Shown: positions 1 to 7,824 of the stretch, piece by piece | Numbering within the stretch: the first letter of the stretch is position 1 | How the letters are laid out: the number at the start of each line of letters is the position of its first letter | NCBI RefSeq assembly: GCF_016132445.1 | Contig: NZ_CP046056.1 | Location: forward strand, 1,302,001-1,366,000 | Direction: 5' to 3' | Source: Venatoribacter cucullus | Lineage (GTDB): Bacteria > Pseudomonadota > Gammaproteobacteria > Pseudomonadales > Oceanobacteraceae | DNA: 64,000 bases | The notes under the pieces: generated by a model | Told to the model about the DNA's origin: nothing | Database searches by the model: none | What the model saw: only the letters and a program-made list of their open reading frames with translations | Made by a program: the position numbers and the translations under genes

Positions 1-854
1 ATAAAGCGGTGAAACAGGCTGGTGGTGGTTTCTTTGCGCTCAAACTGCGACAGGTGGTCTGCATTGTTGATCACAGCAAAGGTGGCGTTGGCGCACTGGC
101 TGGCCACGGCGGCGTTTTCAGTGGGCAGGGTAAAGTTGTCGTATTCGCCGGTGGCGATCAGGGTCGGGCATTGCGGGTAGGCGGTAAAGCCGGGGAAATC
201 CAGCAAACGCTGGGTATTCTGCGCATAGCGCTGCCGCTCGTTGTCGCTCAGACGGGCAATCTGCCGGTACAGCAGACGGCGGTAAGTGGTGCTGACTTCG
301 GTTTCCTGCAGGCGGCTGTGGTTGATCAGGTTGCACACCGCGGTGGTGGCGAAGGCGTTCATATCACCGGCTGCCAGCTGGGCTAACGAATCTTCCAGCA
401 GGGTAATCAGGCTGTCGCGGCGGAAACAGGTAATGCCGGATAACAACAGACGCTCAACGTAGTCCGGATACGCCGCCGCAAACAAGGTGGCCATGGCTGA
501 ACCGTAGCTGATACCCAGCATCATCACTTTGGGCAGCTGTTGCGCGGTACAGAACAACTGAATCAGGCTGGCGTAATCGGGCAGGCTGAGCTCAGGTGCC
601 AGCTGGTCGTTATTACCCTGCGAGGGGAAGTCGGCCAGGATAACCGGATGGGTACTCAGTACCTGTTCCACTTCGCTTTTGAATGAAACAAAGCTCTGAA
701 ACGCACCACCGAGAAACACCACCGGGGTTTTACCGAGGTTGGCAGGTTCGCAGAACGCCTGATATTCAACTTTGTAGGTCTGACCACGGAAATTCAGCAA
801 CTGAATATGCGGGGCATCCCGTAACGCATTGGCGGAGAAGGTAGAGAACTGCAT
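1..854 (-). CDS. Alpha/beta hydrolase, 3' end outside the window
   Basis: The visible 284 residues form an alpha/beta-hydrolase fold protein. I translated it from the ATG at 854 on the minus strand. The nucleophile elbow is G-I-S-Y-G with Ser116. A likely acid, Asp239, lies in G-E-Y-D-N, and the likely catalytic His267 lies in N-A-D-H-L. An oxyanion-type segment (L-G-G-A-F-Q) sits near residues 48-53. There is no signal peptide, so the enzyme is probably cytoplasmic. The arrangement, with a G-A-x-Q-S loop and no lid insertion that I can see, recalls RhlA/lipase-like acyl hydrolases, but the substrate cannot be deduced. The reading frame is open to the window edge, so the C-terminus is missing. 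The fold is confident and the reaction is unknown. Confidence 0.8.
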   Translation of the reverse strand, partial: MQFSTFSANALRDAPHIQLLNFRGQTYKVEYQAFCEPANLGKTPVVFLGGAFQSFVSFKSEVEQVLSTHPVILADFPSQGNNDQLAPELSLPDYASLIQLFCTAQQLPKVMMLGISYGSAMATLFAAAYPDYVERLLLSGITCFRRDSLITLLEDSLAQLAAGDMNAFATTAVCNLINHSRLQETEVSTTYRRLLYRQIARLSDNERQRYAQNTQRLLDFPGFTAYPQCPTLIATGEYDNFTLPTENAAVASQCANATFAVINNADHLSQFERKETTTSLFHRF

Positions 855-975
855 GGCACTTGCTCTTTTTGTTCTTATAGTGCGCTGACTCTAACCCAGT
901 TATAGACAGATTGCCATAGGTGTATGTTTTCTTTACGAAACCTTGATTGGGTTATAACGTGTTGATTTTTATGGT

Positions 976-1008
976 AAAAATAAAGCCCGCTGGAAAGGTG
1001 CGGGCTTT
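976..1008 (-). terminator. Intrinsic terminator after the secreted unknown gene
   Basis: A 9-bp perfect stem (AAAGCCCGC / GCGGGCTTT) with a 9-nt loop is followed on the minus strand by a T-rich tract. It lies about 20 bp past the stop codon of the minus-strand gene ending at 1029, so it would separate that gene from the hydrolase gene downstream. Confidence 0.85.
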
Positions 1009-1028
1009 GGCAGGACAAATTGGCCCAA

Positions 1029-1661
1029 TCAGCGCTGTGGCAGATTGATGGTAAAAATAATGTCTAAGGGCGTAACGTCCACTTTCATTTCCCCGCCCGG
1101 CGTCTGTTGAGTTAACGCCGGATGATCGTTGGTGTTGGGGATACGGATGCTGAACTGATCTGCTTTCAGTTCATAGCCGGTCAGGCCGGTAGGAACGGGG
1201 GGCAGCGTCGACGGCATGGGAAATTTCAGATTGTTGTAATCAATGGGTTGACCGGCTTTCAGCCCCAGCAGATCACGCAGGTAGGCTTCACGGGCAGCAA
1301 TGTTGGCATCGGTGGGTTGTGGCTGGGTAATGCCCGGTTGCTGTTGTTGCTGCAGCTGCCGGTCGCGCTGTTCTGACAAATACTGTTCAGCGGCCGGGGT
1401 CAGGTCTGGCCGGGCGCTGCGGTCATCACCCGGGGTGGCCTGGTTGCTGCCGGGCAGATCTTCCAGCGGTGCCACTTTAACGGTGGCGGCGGTGGCGGAG
1501 GAATTCTGGTTTTGCTGCGGTACGACCACCGTGGTGTCACGGATATAGGCTTCGGTCATTTCTTCCGGCGGAATTTCCTGAATATCGGCAACCGCGGAAG
1601 CCGCCAGCAGGCAGGTGCTGCTGAATAAGGTTAACAAAAAGGTACGGTGAGTGGTGTTCAT
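1029..1661 (-). CDS. Secreted protein of unknown function, Gln/Pro-rich
   Basis: This 210-residue protein has a classical Sec signal peptide: Thr/Arg start, hydrophobic core at about 8-22, and probable cleavage after A-S-A-V-A near residue 25. It is therefore expected in the periplasm. The mature N-terminus carries a short acidic motif (E-I-P-P-E-E-M-T-E-A-Y-I-R-D). A low-complexity linker rich in Gln, Pro, Thr and Ala follows (roughly 48-120, with a run of five Gln). The C-terminal 70 residues look folded, with alternating hydrophobics. There is no lipobox or transmembrane segment after the signal. I do not recognise the family. It stands alone, divergent from the Lol operon, with its own terminator. 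Confidence 0.75.
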   Translation of the reverse strand: MNTTHRTFLLTLFSSTCLLAASAVADIQEIPPEEMTEAYIRDTTVVVPQQNQNSSATAATVKVAPLEDLPGSNQATPGDDRSARPDLTPAAEQYLSEQRDRQLQQQQQPGITQPQPTDANIAAREAYLRDLLGLKAGQPIDYNNLKFPMPSTLPPVPTGLTGYELKADQFSIRIPNTNDHPALTQQTPGGEMKVDVTPLDIIFTINLPQR

Positions 1662-1843
1662 GCGGATCTTTCCCGTTAATTTTGTTGCCTATGCTAGAAC
1701 GGGCGCCTGAAACAACAAGGACTGCAGGGGCCACTTTACAAGAGTTTTGCGCAGTTGCTGTGCTGCCTGCACCGAGGCCCCGGGCTTGTCGGGGTGCTCC
1801 GGCTGCGGCACTATGGCGCCTGATTTTTCCGGATGACCTTTGC

Positions 1844-3094
1844 ATGTCTTTATTTATTCGTCAGCTGCCATTGTGGATTGGCTTGCGTTATCTGGCCGCC
1901 AAGCGGCGCAATCATTTTATTTCGTTTATTTCAGCGTCTTCGATGGTGGGGATGACCCTGGGCGTGGCGGTGCTGATTCTGGTGCTGTCGGTGATGAACG
2001 GATTTGACCGGGAATTGCGTGAGCGCATTCTTGGTATGGTGCCGCACGGCGTGTTGTATGAGCGTGGTGGTATTCAGGACTGGCAGGGGCTGGCCAGTCT
2101 GGCCGAACAGTTTCCCGGTGTGGCCGCTGCCGCACCCTTAACCAAACTGCAGGGAATGCTCGGTCAGGGTGGCCGGGTGCAGGGCGTAATGGTGACGGGT
2201 ATTGATCCGCAGGCGGAAGCACGGGTTTCCATTTTGCCCAATCATATTAAAGACGGTCGGCTGGAAGACCTGCAGGCGGGTGAGTTCAACGTATTGCTGG
2301 GTGATTTATTGGCCCGTCAGCTGAATGTGATGGTGGGCGACAAAATTACCCTGATGCTGCCCGAAGCGACGTTGTCGCCGGCCGGTGTCTTGCCACGGGT
2401 AAAACGCCTGACCGTGGCGGGTATTTTTTCGGTGGGTGCCGAGCTGGATGCCAATCTGGCGGTCATTCATTTACAGGATGCTGCCAAACTGGCGCGGCTG
2501 AATGGCGAAGCGCAGGCGTTGCGTATCCGCTTCCATGATTTATTTCAGGCACCGCAGGGCATCTGGCGCATGGTGAACCAGCTGGAGGGGCAATATTCCG
2601 GCAGTGACTGGACCCGCACCCATGGCAATTTATTCCAGGCCATCCGGATGGAAAAAACCATGATCGGCTTGTTATTGCTGATTATTGTCGCAGTGGCGGC
2701 CTTTAATATTATTTCCACGCTGGTGATGGCGGTAACGGATAAGCAGGCCGATATCGCCATTCTTCGCACCATGGGCGCCAAACCACGCACCATTATGGGT
2801 ATTTTTATGGTGCAGGGGCTGGCTATTGGTCTGGTGGGGGTGGTGCTGGGTACCGTGCTGGGTATTCTGGCGGCGCTGAGCATTTCTGATCTGGTGGCCT
2901 GGCTGGAACAATTATTCGGTTTCCAGATTCTGAACGCCGATGTGTATTTTATTTCTTATCTGCCCTCGCAGCTGTTATGGAGCGATGTGGCAGTGGTTAC
3001 CGGAGCCTCGCTGATGCTGAGCTTTTTGGCCACACTGTACCCGTCGTGGCGGGCTTCCCGGGTTCAGCCGGCGGAGGCACTGCGTTATGAGTAA
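1844..3094 (+). CDS. lolC: Lipoprotein-releasing ABC transporter permease, LolC/LolE family
   Basis: Inner-membrane permease of the Lol complex, which extracts mature lipoproteins from the inner membrane and passes them to LolA. I chose the ATG at 1844 (M-S-L-F-I-R) over the upstream in-frame start at 1682 because LolC/E proteins begin just before the L-x-I-G-L-R-Y motif; this gives 416 residues. TM1 lies near 27-51 and ends in the family signature V-M-N-G-F. A large periplasmic domain follows, then TM2-4 near 272-296, 318-344 and 380-400. The motif M-V-P-H-G is LolE-like. The stop overlaps the start of lolD by 8 bp. Only one permease gene is present, so the complex may be homodimeric (often called LolF), or a partner is encoded elsewhere. 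Confidence 0.93.
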   Translation: MSLFIRQLPLWIGLRYLAAKRRNHFISFISASSMVGMTLGVAVLILVLSVMNGFDRELRERILGMVPHGVLYERGGIQDWQGLASLAEQFPGVAAAAPLTKLQGMLGQGGRVQGVMVTGIDPQAEARVSILPNHIKDGRLEDLQAGEFNVLLGDLLARQLNVMVGDKITLMLPEATLSPAGVLPRVKRLTVAGIFSVGAELDANLAVIHLQDAAKLARLNGEAQALRIRFHDLFQAPQGIWRMVNQLEGQYSGSDWTRTHGNLFQAIRMEKTMIGLLLLIIVAVAAFNIISTLVMAVTDKQADIAILRTMGAKPRTIMGIFMVQGLAIGLVGVVLGTVLGILAALSISDLVAWLEQLFGFQILNADVYFISYLPSQLLWSDVAVVTGASLMLSFLATLYPSWRASRVQPAEALRYE

Positions 3095-3770
3095 TTGGGT
3101 ATTGCAGGCGCAGGGGCTGCGCAAAACCTATGTCAGCGGTCCGCAACAGGTAACGGTCTGGCAGGATATTGATTTGCAGGTGGCTGCTGGCGAAACCCTG
3201 GCCATCGTTGGTGCTTCCGGCTCGGGTAAAACCACCTTGCTGAATGCGTTGGGCGGGCTCGATTCCGTCGATGCCGGACAGGTACTGATTAATGGGCAGG
3301 ATATTCACCGCTTGCCGGAAAACGCCCGCACCCGGTTGCGTAACCAGCAAATCGGTTTCGTCTATCAGTTTCATCATCTGTTGCCGGAATTCAGCGCGCT
3401 GGAAAACGTCATGCTGCCGCAGTTGCTGGCCGGTGTGGCGCCTAAAGCCGCTGCGCAGCGGGCAACCGAATGCCTGCAGCAGCTGGGCCTGGGGCACCGT
3501 CTGGAGCATAAGCCGGCGGAATTATCGGGTGGTGAGCGTCAGCGTACCGCCATTGCCCGCGCGTTGGTGAACCGGCCGCGGCTGGTTCTGCTGGATGAGC
3601 CGACCGGTAACCTGGATGAGCAAACCGCGCATCAGGTGGAAGAAGCCATGCTGGAGTTAACCCGACAGGGTGAAACGGCTTTTATTATGGTGACTCATGA
3701 TCGTGAGCTGGCGGGGCGGATGAACCGCTGTCTGCAACTGCGGGATCAGTCGCTGCGACCCTTGCTGTAA
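3087..3770 (+). CDS. lolD: Lipoprotein-releasing ABC transporter ATPase LolD
   Basis: ATPase subunit that powers lipoprotein release by the Lol permease. The 227 residues match the family length. Visible elements are Walker A G-A-S-G-S-G-K-T-T (42-50), Q-loop Gln94, ABC signature L-S-G-G-E (146-150), Walker B L-V-L-L-D-E (166-171) and switch His204. The MacB/LolD group feature E-P-T-G-N-L-D follows Walker B. Its ATG lies inside the end of the permease gene, indicating translational coupling. It faces the DUF2062 gene end to end with a 21-bp gap and no clear terminator between them. Confidence 0.96.
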   Translation: MSNWVLQAQGLRKTYVSGPQQVTVWQDIDLQVAAGETLAIVGASGSGKTTLLNALGGLDSVDAGQVLINGQDIHRLPENARTRLRNQQIGFVYQFHHLLPEFSALENVMLPQLLAGVAPKAAAQRATECLQQLGLGHRLEHKPAELSGGERQRTAIARALVNRPRLVLLDEPTGNLDEQTAHQVEEAMLELTRQGETAFIMVTHDRELAGRMNRCLQLRDQSLRPLL

Positions 3771-3791
3771 GGGAAGAGCAGAAGAGGGCGG

Positions 3792-4334
3792 TCAGAAACC
3801 TTCGTTTTCAGCCGCCCGCTTGATACGGTTCAGCCGGCGTTTTTTCAGATTGCGCAGAATGTGCGTTCGCCAGATGATGTGAATGCTGAAATAACCCACA
3901 CAGGCAAAGAATACCGCAGCGACCAGGGACCCCAGAAATAATGGCTGCCAGATGGCATTCAGTTCATACAACAACCATTCAACCGACAACTCCACCTGAA
4001 AGGTGCGGGTGGGGGTGTCCAGTATCCAGGCCCCCAGACGATAAGTAGCGTAAAAGATTGGGGGCATGGTCAGTGGATTGGTAATCCAAACCAGCCCTAC
4101 GGAAATGGGTAGGTTGGCATTGAGACTGAACGCCAGCAGGGCGGCAAAAAACATCTGAAAGGGGATAGGCAGAAACGCAAAGAACAGTCCGGCGACAAAG
4201 GCTCTGGCGACCGAATGACGATTGATGTGCCAAAGATTCGGGCGGGCAAACAGAGGATGCAGAAAGCGCAGGCCGGGGTTGGACCGTACCTGTTCCGGAC
4301 TAGGAAAGTATTTCTGCAATAACTTTTTAGGCAT
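3792..4334 (-). CDS. DUF2062 inner-membrane protein
   Basis: A 180-residue protein of the DUF2062 family, whose function is not established. The pattern is typical: a basic N-terminus, the motif L-W-H-I-N-R-H-S-V-A-R-A, then a hydrophobic stretch with L-P-I-P-F-Q-M and the I-T-N-P-L-T-M-P-P segment. A second membrane segment lies near the C-terminus, followed by a strongly basic tail. I chose the ATG at 4334 (M-P-K-K) rather than the TTG two codons upstream. It diverges from comEC with about 57 bp between the starts. The same neighbour order (lolD, DUF2062, comEC) occurs in Pseudomonas, so the location is conserved. Confidence 0.85.
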   Translation of the reverse strand: MPKKLLQKYFPSPEQVRSNPGLRFLHPLFARPNLWHINRHSVARAFVAGLFFAFLPIPFQMFFAALLAFSLNANLPISVGLVWITNPLTMPPIFYATYRLGAWILDTPTRTFQVELSVEWLLYELNAIWQPLFLGSLVAAVFFACVGYFSIHIIWRTHILRNLKKRRLNRIKRAAENEGF

Positions 4335-4391
4335 GCACAACGCCGCTGAAAAAATGCGCGGCGATTATGCCGCTTACGCCAGGGAGTGGCA

Positions 4392-6665
4392 ATGTATCTT
4401 TATCTGCTGTTGGTTACCATTGGATTACTGTCCGGAACCTTACTGACCTGGCCATTATGGCCGCTCTGGGTTGGCCTTGCTGTTAGCCTTTTGGCGCTGT
4501 GGCGCTGCCCCTTTTGGCGTACCCGGTCTCAGCCTTTATTGTGGTTGTTGTGCTGGCTGGCCGGTGCCAGCTGGTCGTCCTTATGGCTGGAAGAACGGCT
4601 GGCGCAACGCCTGCCGGCGGCACAGGACCGCAGCCTGGCCAGTCTGCAACTGGAACTCCTCAGTGCCGAACAGCGTGGCCAGGTCTGGCGCTTACAGGCC
4701 CGGGTGCTGACGCCTGCGGCAACACTGCAACAGCAAGGATTACCACCACTGCAGCAGCTGCAGCTGAACTGGTACCGCACCCCTCATACCCTGCAAGCCG
4801 GACAGCGCTGGCAAGCCGACGTGCTGCTGCGCAGTCCGCGCAATTTTCTGAATAACCTACCGTTTGATTACGAAGCCTTTCTGCTAAGCCGGGGCGTGGA
4901 TGCCAGCGGTTACATCCGTGCTGCACAGTTACTGGATCAGGATGCCCGTCCACCAGGGATGCGTCAGCGCTGGTTAAGCTGGCAGCAACAGCATGTGGAT
5001 GCCGACGCCTGGCCCTGGGTGGCCGGGCTGGTATTCGGTGAGCAGGCGGCTTTCAGTGCCGGGCAGTGGCAACTGGCGCAGCGTACCGGCACCCTGCATC
5101 TGCTGGTGGTCAGTGGCCTGCATGTCGGCCTGATGGTATTGCTGGCGCTGGGGGTGTGGTGGCTGCTGGCGCGCCTGCCTTTATTAAAGAATGGGCAGGG
5201 TATTTACGCGGTAACCCTGCCGGGGCTGCTGGTGGTGGTGGGAATAAGCGCCGCCTATGTGTGGCTGGCCGGGGCGGGTATTGCGCTGCAGCGGGCCTGG
5301 GTAATGCTGTTGGTGCTGGTTTGCCTGCAATACAGCCGCTGGCGCCTGCGCTGGCCACTGGCCTTGTTACTGGCGGTGGTGGTGGTGCTGATGGTGAATC
5401 CGCTGATCTGGACCCGGCCGGGGTTCGGCTTGTCCTTTGCCGCCGTGCTGGCCCTGCTGGCTTTTTTTCAGGGGCGGCGCAGTAACCGCCTGGAAGCACT
5501 GTGGCTGCCGCAGCTGGTGGTGTTTGTGGCGCTCTTGCCCTTGTTGTTGTGGTGGGGGCAGCCGGTCAGTTTGCTGCAGTGTCTGGCCAATTTAGTGGCC
5601 ATTCCTCTGCTCAGTCTGTTGCTGTTGCCGCTGGCCCTGGCAACAGCATTGTTGCCCTTTGCCGGGTTGGATGCCTTGCTGGCCGTGGTGGGTGGCTGGT
5701 TTTGGGAGCTGCTGCATTGGCTTAGTAATATACCGTTACCTTATTTGCCCTGGATGCCATTGCCGCTGCTGCTGCTGTGGGTGGTTTGGCTGCTGCTGGT
5801 GCGCCGGGGCGTGTCTGCCATGGCGTTGTGGCCGGCGCTGGCCTTGCTGTTGTTGTGGTTTGTACGGGCACCGGTGCCGCAGCCTGGTGTCATGCTGATG
5901 GATGTCGGGCAGGGGCAGAGTATGGCCTTTATCAGCCCGCAGGCGACCTTGCTGTACGATTCCGGGCCGCGCTTCTCCGAACATTTTGATACCGGTGTAG
6001 CCATTGTGGTGCCGGTACTGCAGCGGCATGGGGTGCGGACAGTGACGGATATGATTGTCAGCCATGCCGACCTGGACCACGCCGGTGGAACCGCCGCCAT
6101 ACTGCAGGAATTGGGGGCGCAACGGCTGTGGGTAGGGGAGCCGTTGAGCGATTTGCCGGCCAGTGCGCCGCCGCCGCAGGATTGCCATCAGTCCGGAGAC
6201 GAGTGGAAGGTTTTGTCTGAGGTGCTTTTATACCGTTTTCTTATATTGCCACCGGATGCCCGCGCCCAGGTGCGCGACAGCGGTAACAACCGTTCCTGTG
6301 TGGTGCAGGTGCAGTGGTATGACCAGCGCTTTTTGCTAACCGGCGATATCAGTGTGGACGTCGAACAGCAGTTGGTCCGCCGTTATGGCGATGAGCTTAA
6401 ATCCGAGGTGTTGGTATTGGGCCATCACGGTAGCCAGACCAGTTCGGCGCTGGTATTTCTGCAAACCGTAGCACCCGCCGAAGTGTGGATCTCCGCCGGC
6501 TTTAATAACCGCTTCGGGCATCCGGCGCCGGTGGTGCTGGAGCGGCTGGCGCAGTTGCAGATTCCCTGGCGCAACACCGCTGCCGCCGGGGCGTTGACCC
6601 GGACAACGACAGGCAACAGCAGTGGTTTACGCGAGAGCTGGCAGCCGCCCTGGCGCCAGCCTTAG
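4392..6665 (+). CDS. comEC: ComEC/Rec2 DNA-uptake channel
   Basis: Inner-membrane channel that carries single-stranded DNA into the cytoplasm during natural transformation. The 757 residues include several N-terminal membrane helices. The Competence domain follows, with its L-L-V-V-S-G-L-H-V-G motif. Next comes a long series of Leu-rich helices. A C-terminal metallo-beta-lactamase-like domain starts near residue 498 (D-V-G-Q-G-Q-S), with H-A-D-L-D-H near 557 and G-H-H-G-S near 677. The ATG at 4392 is preceded by AGGGAG at 5 nt; a GTG two codons upstream is less well placed. The metal-ligand motifs are intact, so a nuclease activity is possible. Confidence 0.93.
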   Translation: MYLYLLLVTIGLLSGTLLTWPLWPLWVGLAVSLLALWRCPFWRTRSQPLLWLLCWLAGASWSSLWLEERLAQRLPAAQDRSLASLQLELLSAEQRGQVWRLQARVLTPAATLQQQGLPPLQQLQLNWYRTPHTLQAGQRWQADVLLRSPRNFLNNLPFDYEAFLLSRGVDASGYIRAAQLLDQDARPPGMRQRWLSWQQQHVDADAWPWVAGLVFGEQAAFSAGQWQLAQRTGTLHLLVVSGLHVGLMVLLALGVWWLLARLPLLKNGQGIYAVTLPGLLVVVGISAAYVWLAGAGIALQRAWVMLLVLVCLQYSRWRLRWPLALLLAVVVVLMVNPLIWTRPGFGLSFAAVLALLAFFQGRRSNRLEALWLPQLVVFVALLPLLLWWGQPVSLLQCLANLVAIPLLSLLLLPLALATALLPFAGLDALLAVVGGWFWELLHWLSNIPLPYLPWMPLPLLLLWVVWLLLVRRGVSAMALWPALALLLLWFVRAPVPQPGVMLMDVGQGQSMAFISPQATLLYDSGPRFSEHFDTGVAIVVPVLQRHGVRTVTDMIVSHADLDHAGGTAAILQELGAQRLWVGEPLSDLPASAPPPQDCHQSGDEWKVLSEVLLYRFLILPPDARAQVRDSGNNRSCVVQVQWYDQRFLLTGDISVDVEQQLVRRYGDELKSEVLVLGHHGSQTSSALVFLQTVAPAEVWISAGFNNRFGHPAPVVLERLAQLQIPWRNTAAAGALTRTTTGNSSGLRESWQPPWRQP

Positions 6666-6706
6666 GAATCAACGGCTTATGTCTTTTACAGAGTGCGAAG
6701 CAGGTC

Positions 6707-6735
6707 TTATCCGTAACCGCGCCCTGTGCTAGAGT
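6707..6735 (+). promoter_or_regulatory. Candidate sigma-70 promoter of the exbB-murB operon
   Basis: TTATCC and TAGAGT are separated by 17 bp, with a TGC just before the -10 giving an extended -10 element. It lies 34 bp upstream of the exbB ATG, in the only sizeable gap before the overlapping gene chain running to murB. The -35 match is poor, so this is tentative. Confidence 0.4.
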
Positions 6736-6768
6736 ACGGCCGCAAATAACAGGCAGGAGTAGCTGACA

Positions 6769-7401
6769 ATGCTGGAGATCATCCAGAGCGGTGGTTGGAT
6801 GATGGTACCCATCATCATTTGTTCCATTCTGGCGGTGGCGATCACCTTTGAACGGTTCTGGACGTTGCGTGCGGCAAAAATTGCGCCGCCGGAATTGCTG
6901 GCCCGGGTCTGGGGTTGGATGAAAAACAACCAGTTGGACTCCACCCGTATCAAAGAGCTGCGCAGCACCAGCCCGCTGGGTCGTGTATTGGCGGCCGGCC
7001 TTATTAATTCCCGTCATGGTCGTCAGATCATGAAAGAAAGCATCGAAGAAGTGGCTTCCCACGAAATTCACCTGATGGAGCGTTATCTGAACGCCCTGGG
7101 TACCGTGGCCGCCGTGGCCCCTCTGATGGGTCTGCTGGGTACCGTATTCGGCATGATTCAGGTGTTCTCTGAAATCATGGCGCAGGGCACCGGGCAGGCC
7201 AACCTGCTGGCGGGCGGTATTTCCGAAGCTCTGGTCACCACCGCTGCCGGTCTGGTGGTGGGTATTCCGGCGTTAATTGCGCACCGTATGCTGCAGCGCC
7301 GGGTGGATGAAATTGTGGTCTTTATGGAGCAGGAAGCCATTAAGCTGGTGGACGTTCTGCACGGTGACCGCGAAGTGGCCGATTCCGCAGAGGCACGCTG
7401 A
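6769..7401 (+). CDS. exbB: ExbB/TolQ-family proton-channel protein
   Basis: MotA/TolQ/ExbB-family inner-membrane protein of 210 residues that would form a proton channel with the ExbD protein encoded next. TM1 lies near 8-27. A cytoplasmic loop follows. TM2 (A-V-A-P-L-M-G-L-L-G-T-V-F-G-M) is near 105-130. TM3 (A-L-V-T-T-A-A-G-L-V-V-G-I-P-A) is near 145-168. The Thr/Ala-rich TM3 and Pro-containing motif are typical. It begins the run exbB-exbD-msbA-lpxK-Trm112-ptp-murB. No TonB gene is in view, so the partner energised is uncertain. In Pseudomonas the equivalent pair also precedes lpxK. Confidence 0.9.
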   Translation: MLEIIQSGGWMMVPIIICSILAVAITFERFWTLRAAKIAPPELLARVWGWMKNNQLDSTRIKELRSTSPLGRVLAAGLINSRHGRQIMKESIEEVASHEIHLMERYLNALGTVAAVAPLMGLLGTVFGMIQVFSEIMAQGTGQANLLAGGISEALVTTAAGLVVGIPALIAHRMLQRRVDEIVVFMEQEAIKLVDVLHGDREVADSAEAR

Positions 7402-7824
7402 GTGAACTTCAAACGACAGAACCGGGAAGAGGTGGCGGTTAATTTAACCCCGCTGATTGATATCGTCTTTCTGTTGCTGATTTTCTTTATGGTGTCGACC
7501 ACCTTCACCAAGGAAAATCACCTCAGTATTGATTTACCCGAAGCCAGTTCGGAACAGCGAACCGCGGCACCGCAGGCCATTGAAATTCTGATTTCGGCCA
7601 GTGGTGAATACAGCATTAATGATCAGGCGCTGATCAATCATCAGCTGGATACCCTGAAACGCGGTTTGCAAAAGGCGCTGGGCGACAACCGCACCGCGCC
7701 GGTGATTATTACCGCCGATGCCAGAACCCCGCATGAAGCGGTAGTACGGGCCATGGATGCCGCCGGCCAGCTGGGGCTGGTCAATCTGAGCATTACCACC
7801 CGTCAACCCGGCAAAAGCGAATGA
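7402..7824 (+). CDS. exbD: ExbD/TolR-family protein
   Basis: A 140-residue partner of the ExbB-like protein. It has a short cytoplasmic N-terminus, one membrane helix near 20-40 with the conserved proton-binding aspartate in L-T-P-L-I-D-I-V-F, and a periplasmic domain. Translation starts at a GTG directly after the exbB stop with no spacer. Its own end overlaps msbA by 4 bp. The sequence is a standard ExbD, and assignment to TonB or Tol energisation cannot be made from sequence alone. Confidence 0.9.
   Translation: MNFKRQNREEVAVNLTPLIDIVFLLLIFFMVSTTFTKENHLSIDLPEASSEQRTAAPQAIEILISASGEYSINDQALINHQLDTLKRGLQKALGDNRTAPVIITADARTPHEAVVRAMDAAGQLGLVNLSITTRQPGKSE

Noticed and set aside
1230-1246. Ter-like GTTGTAA sequence (AGATTGTTGTAATCAA)
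   Set aside because: It differs from the E. coli Ter consensus at flanking positions, lies inside a coding region, and similar GTTGTAA strings occur elsewhere by chance (near 30474 and 42620). No oriented set is visible.
5100-5900. GGTGGTGGTG-rich and CTGCTG-rich stretches
   Set aside because: They encode the Leu/Val-rich membrane helices of ComEC in frame and reflect codon choice, not a separate repeat element.
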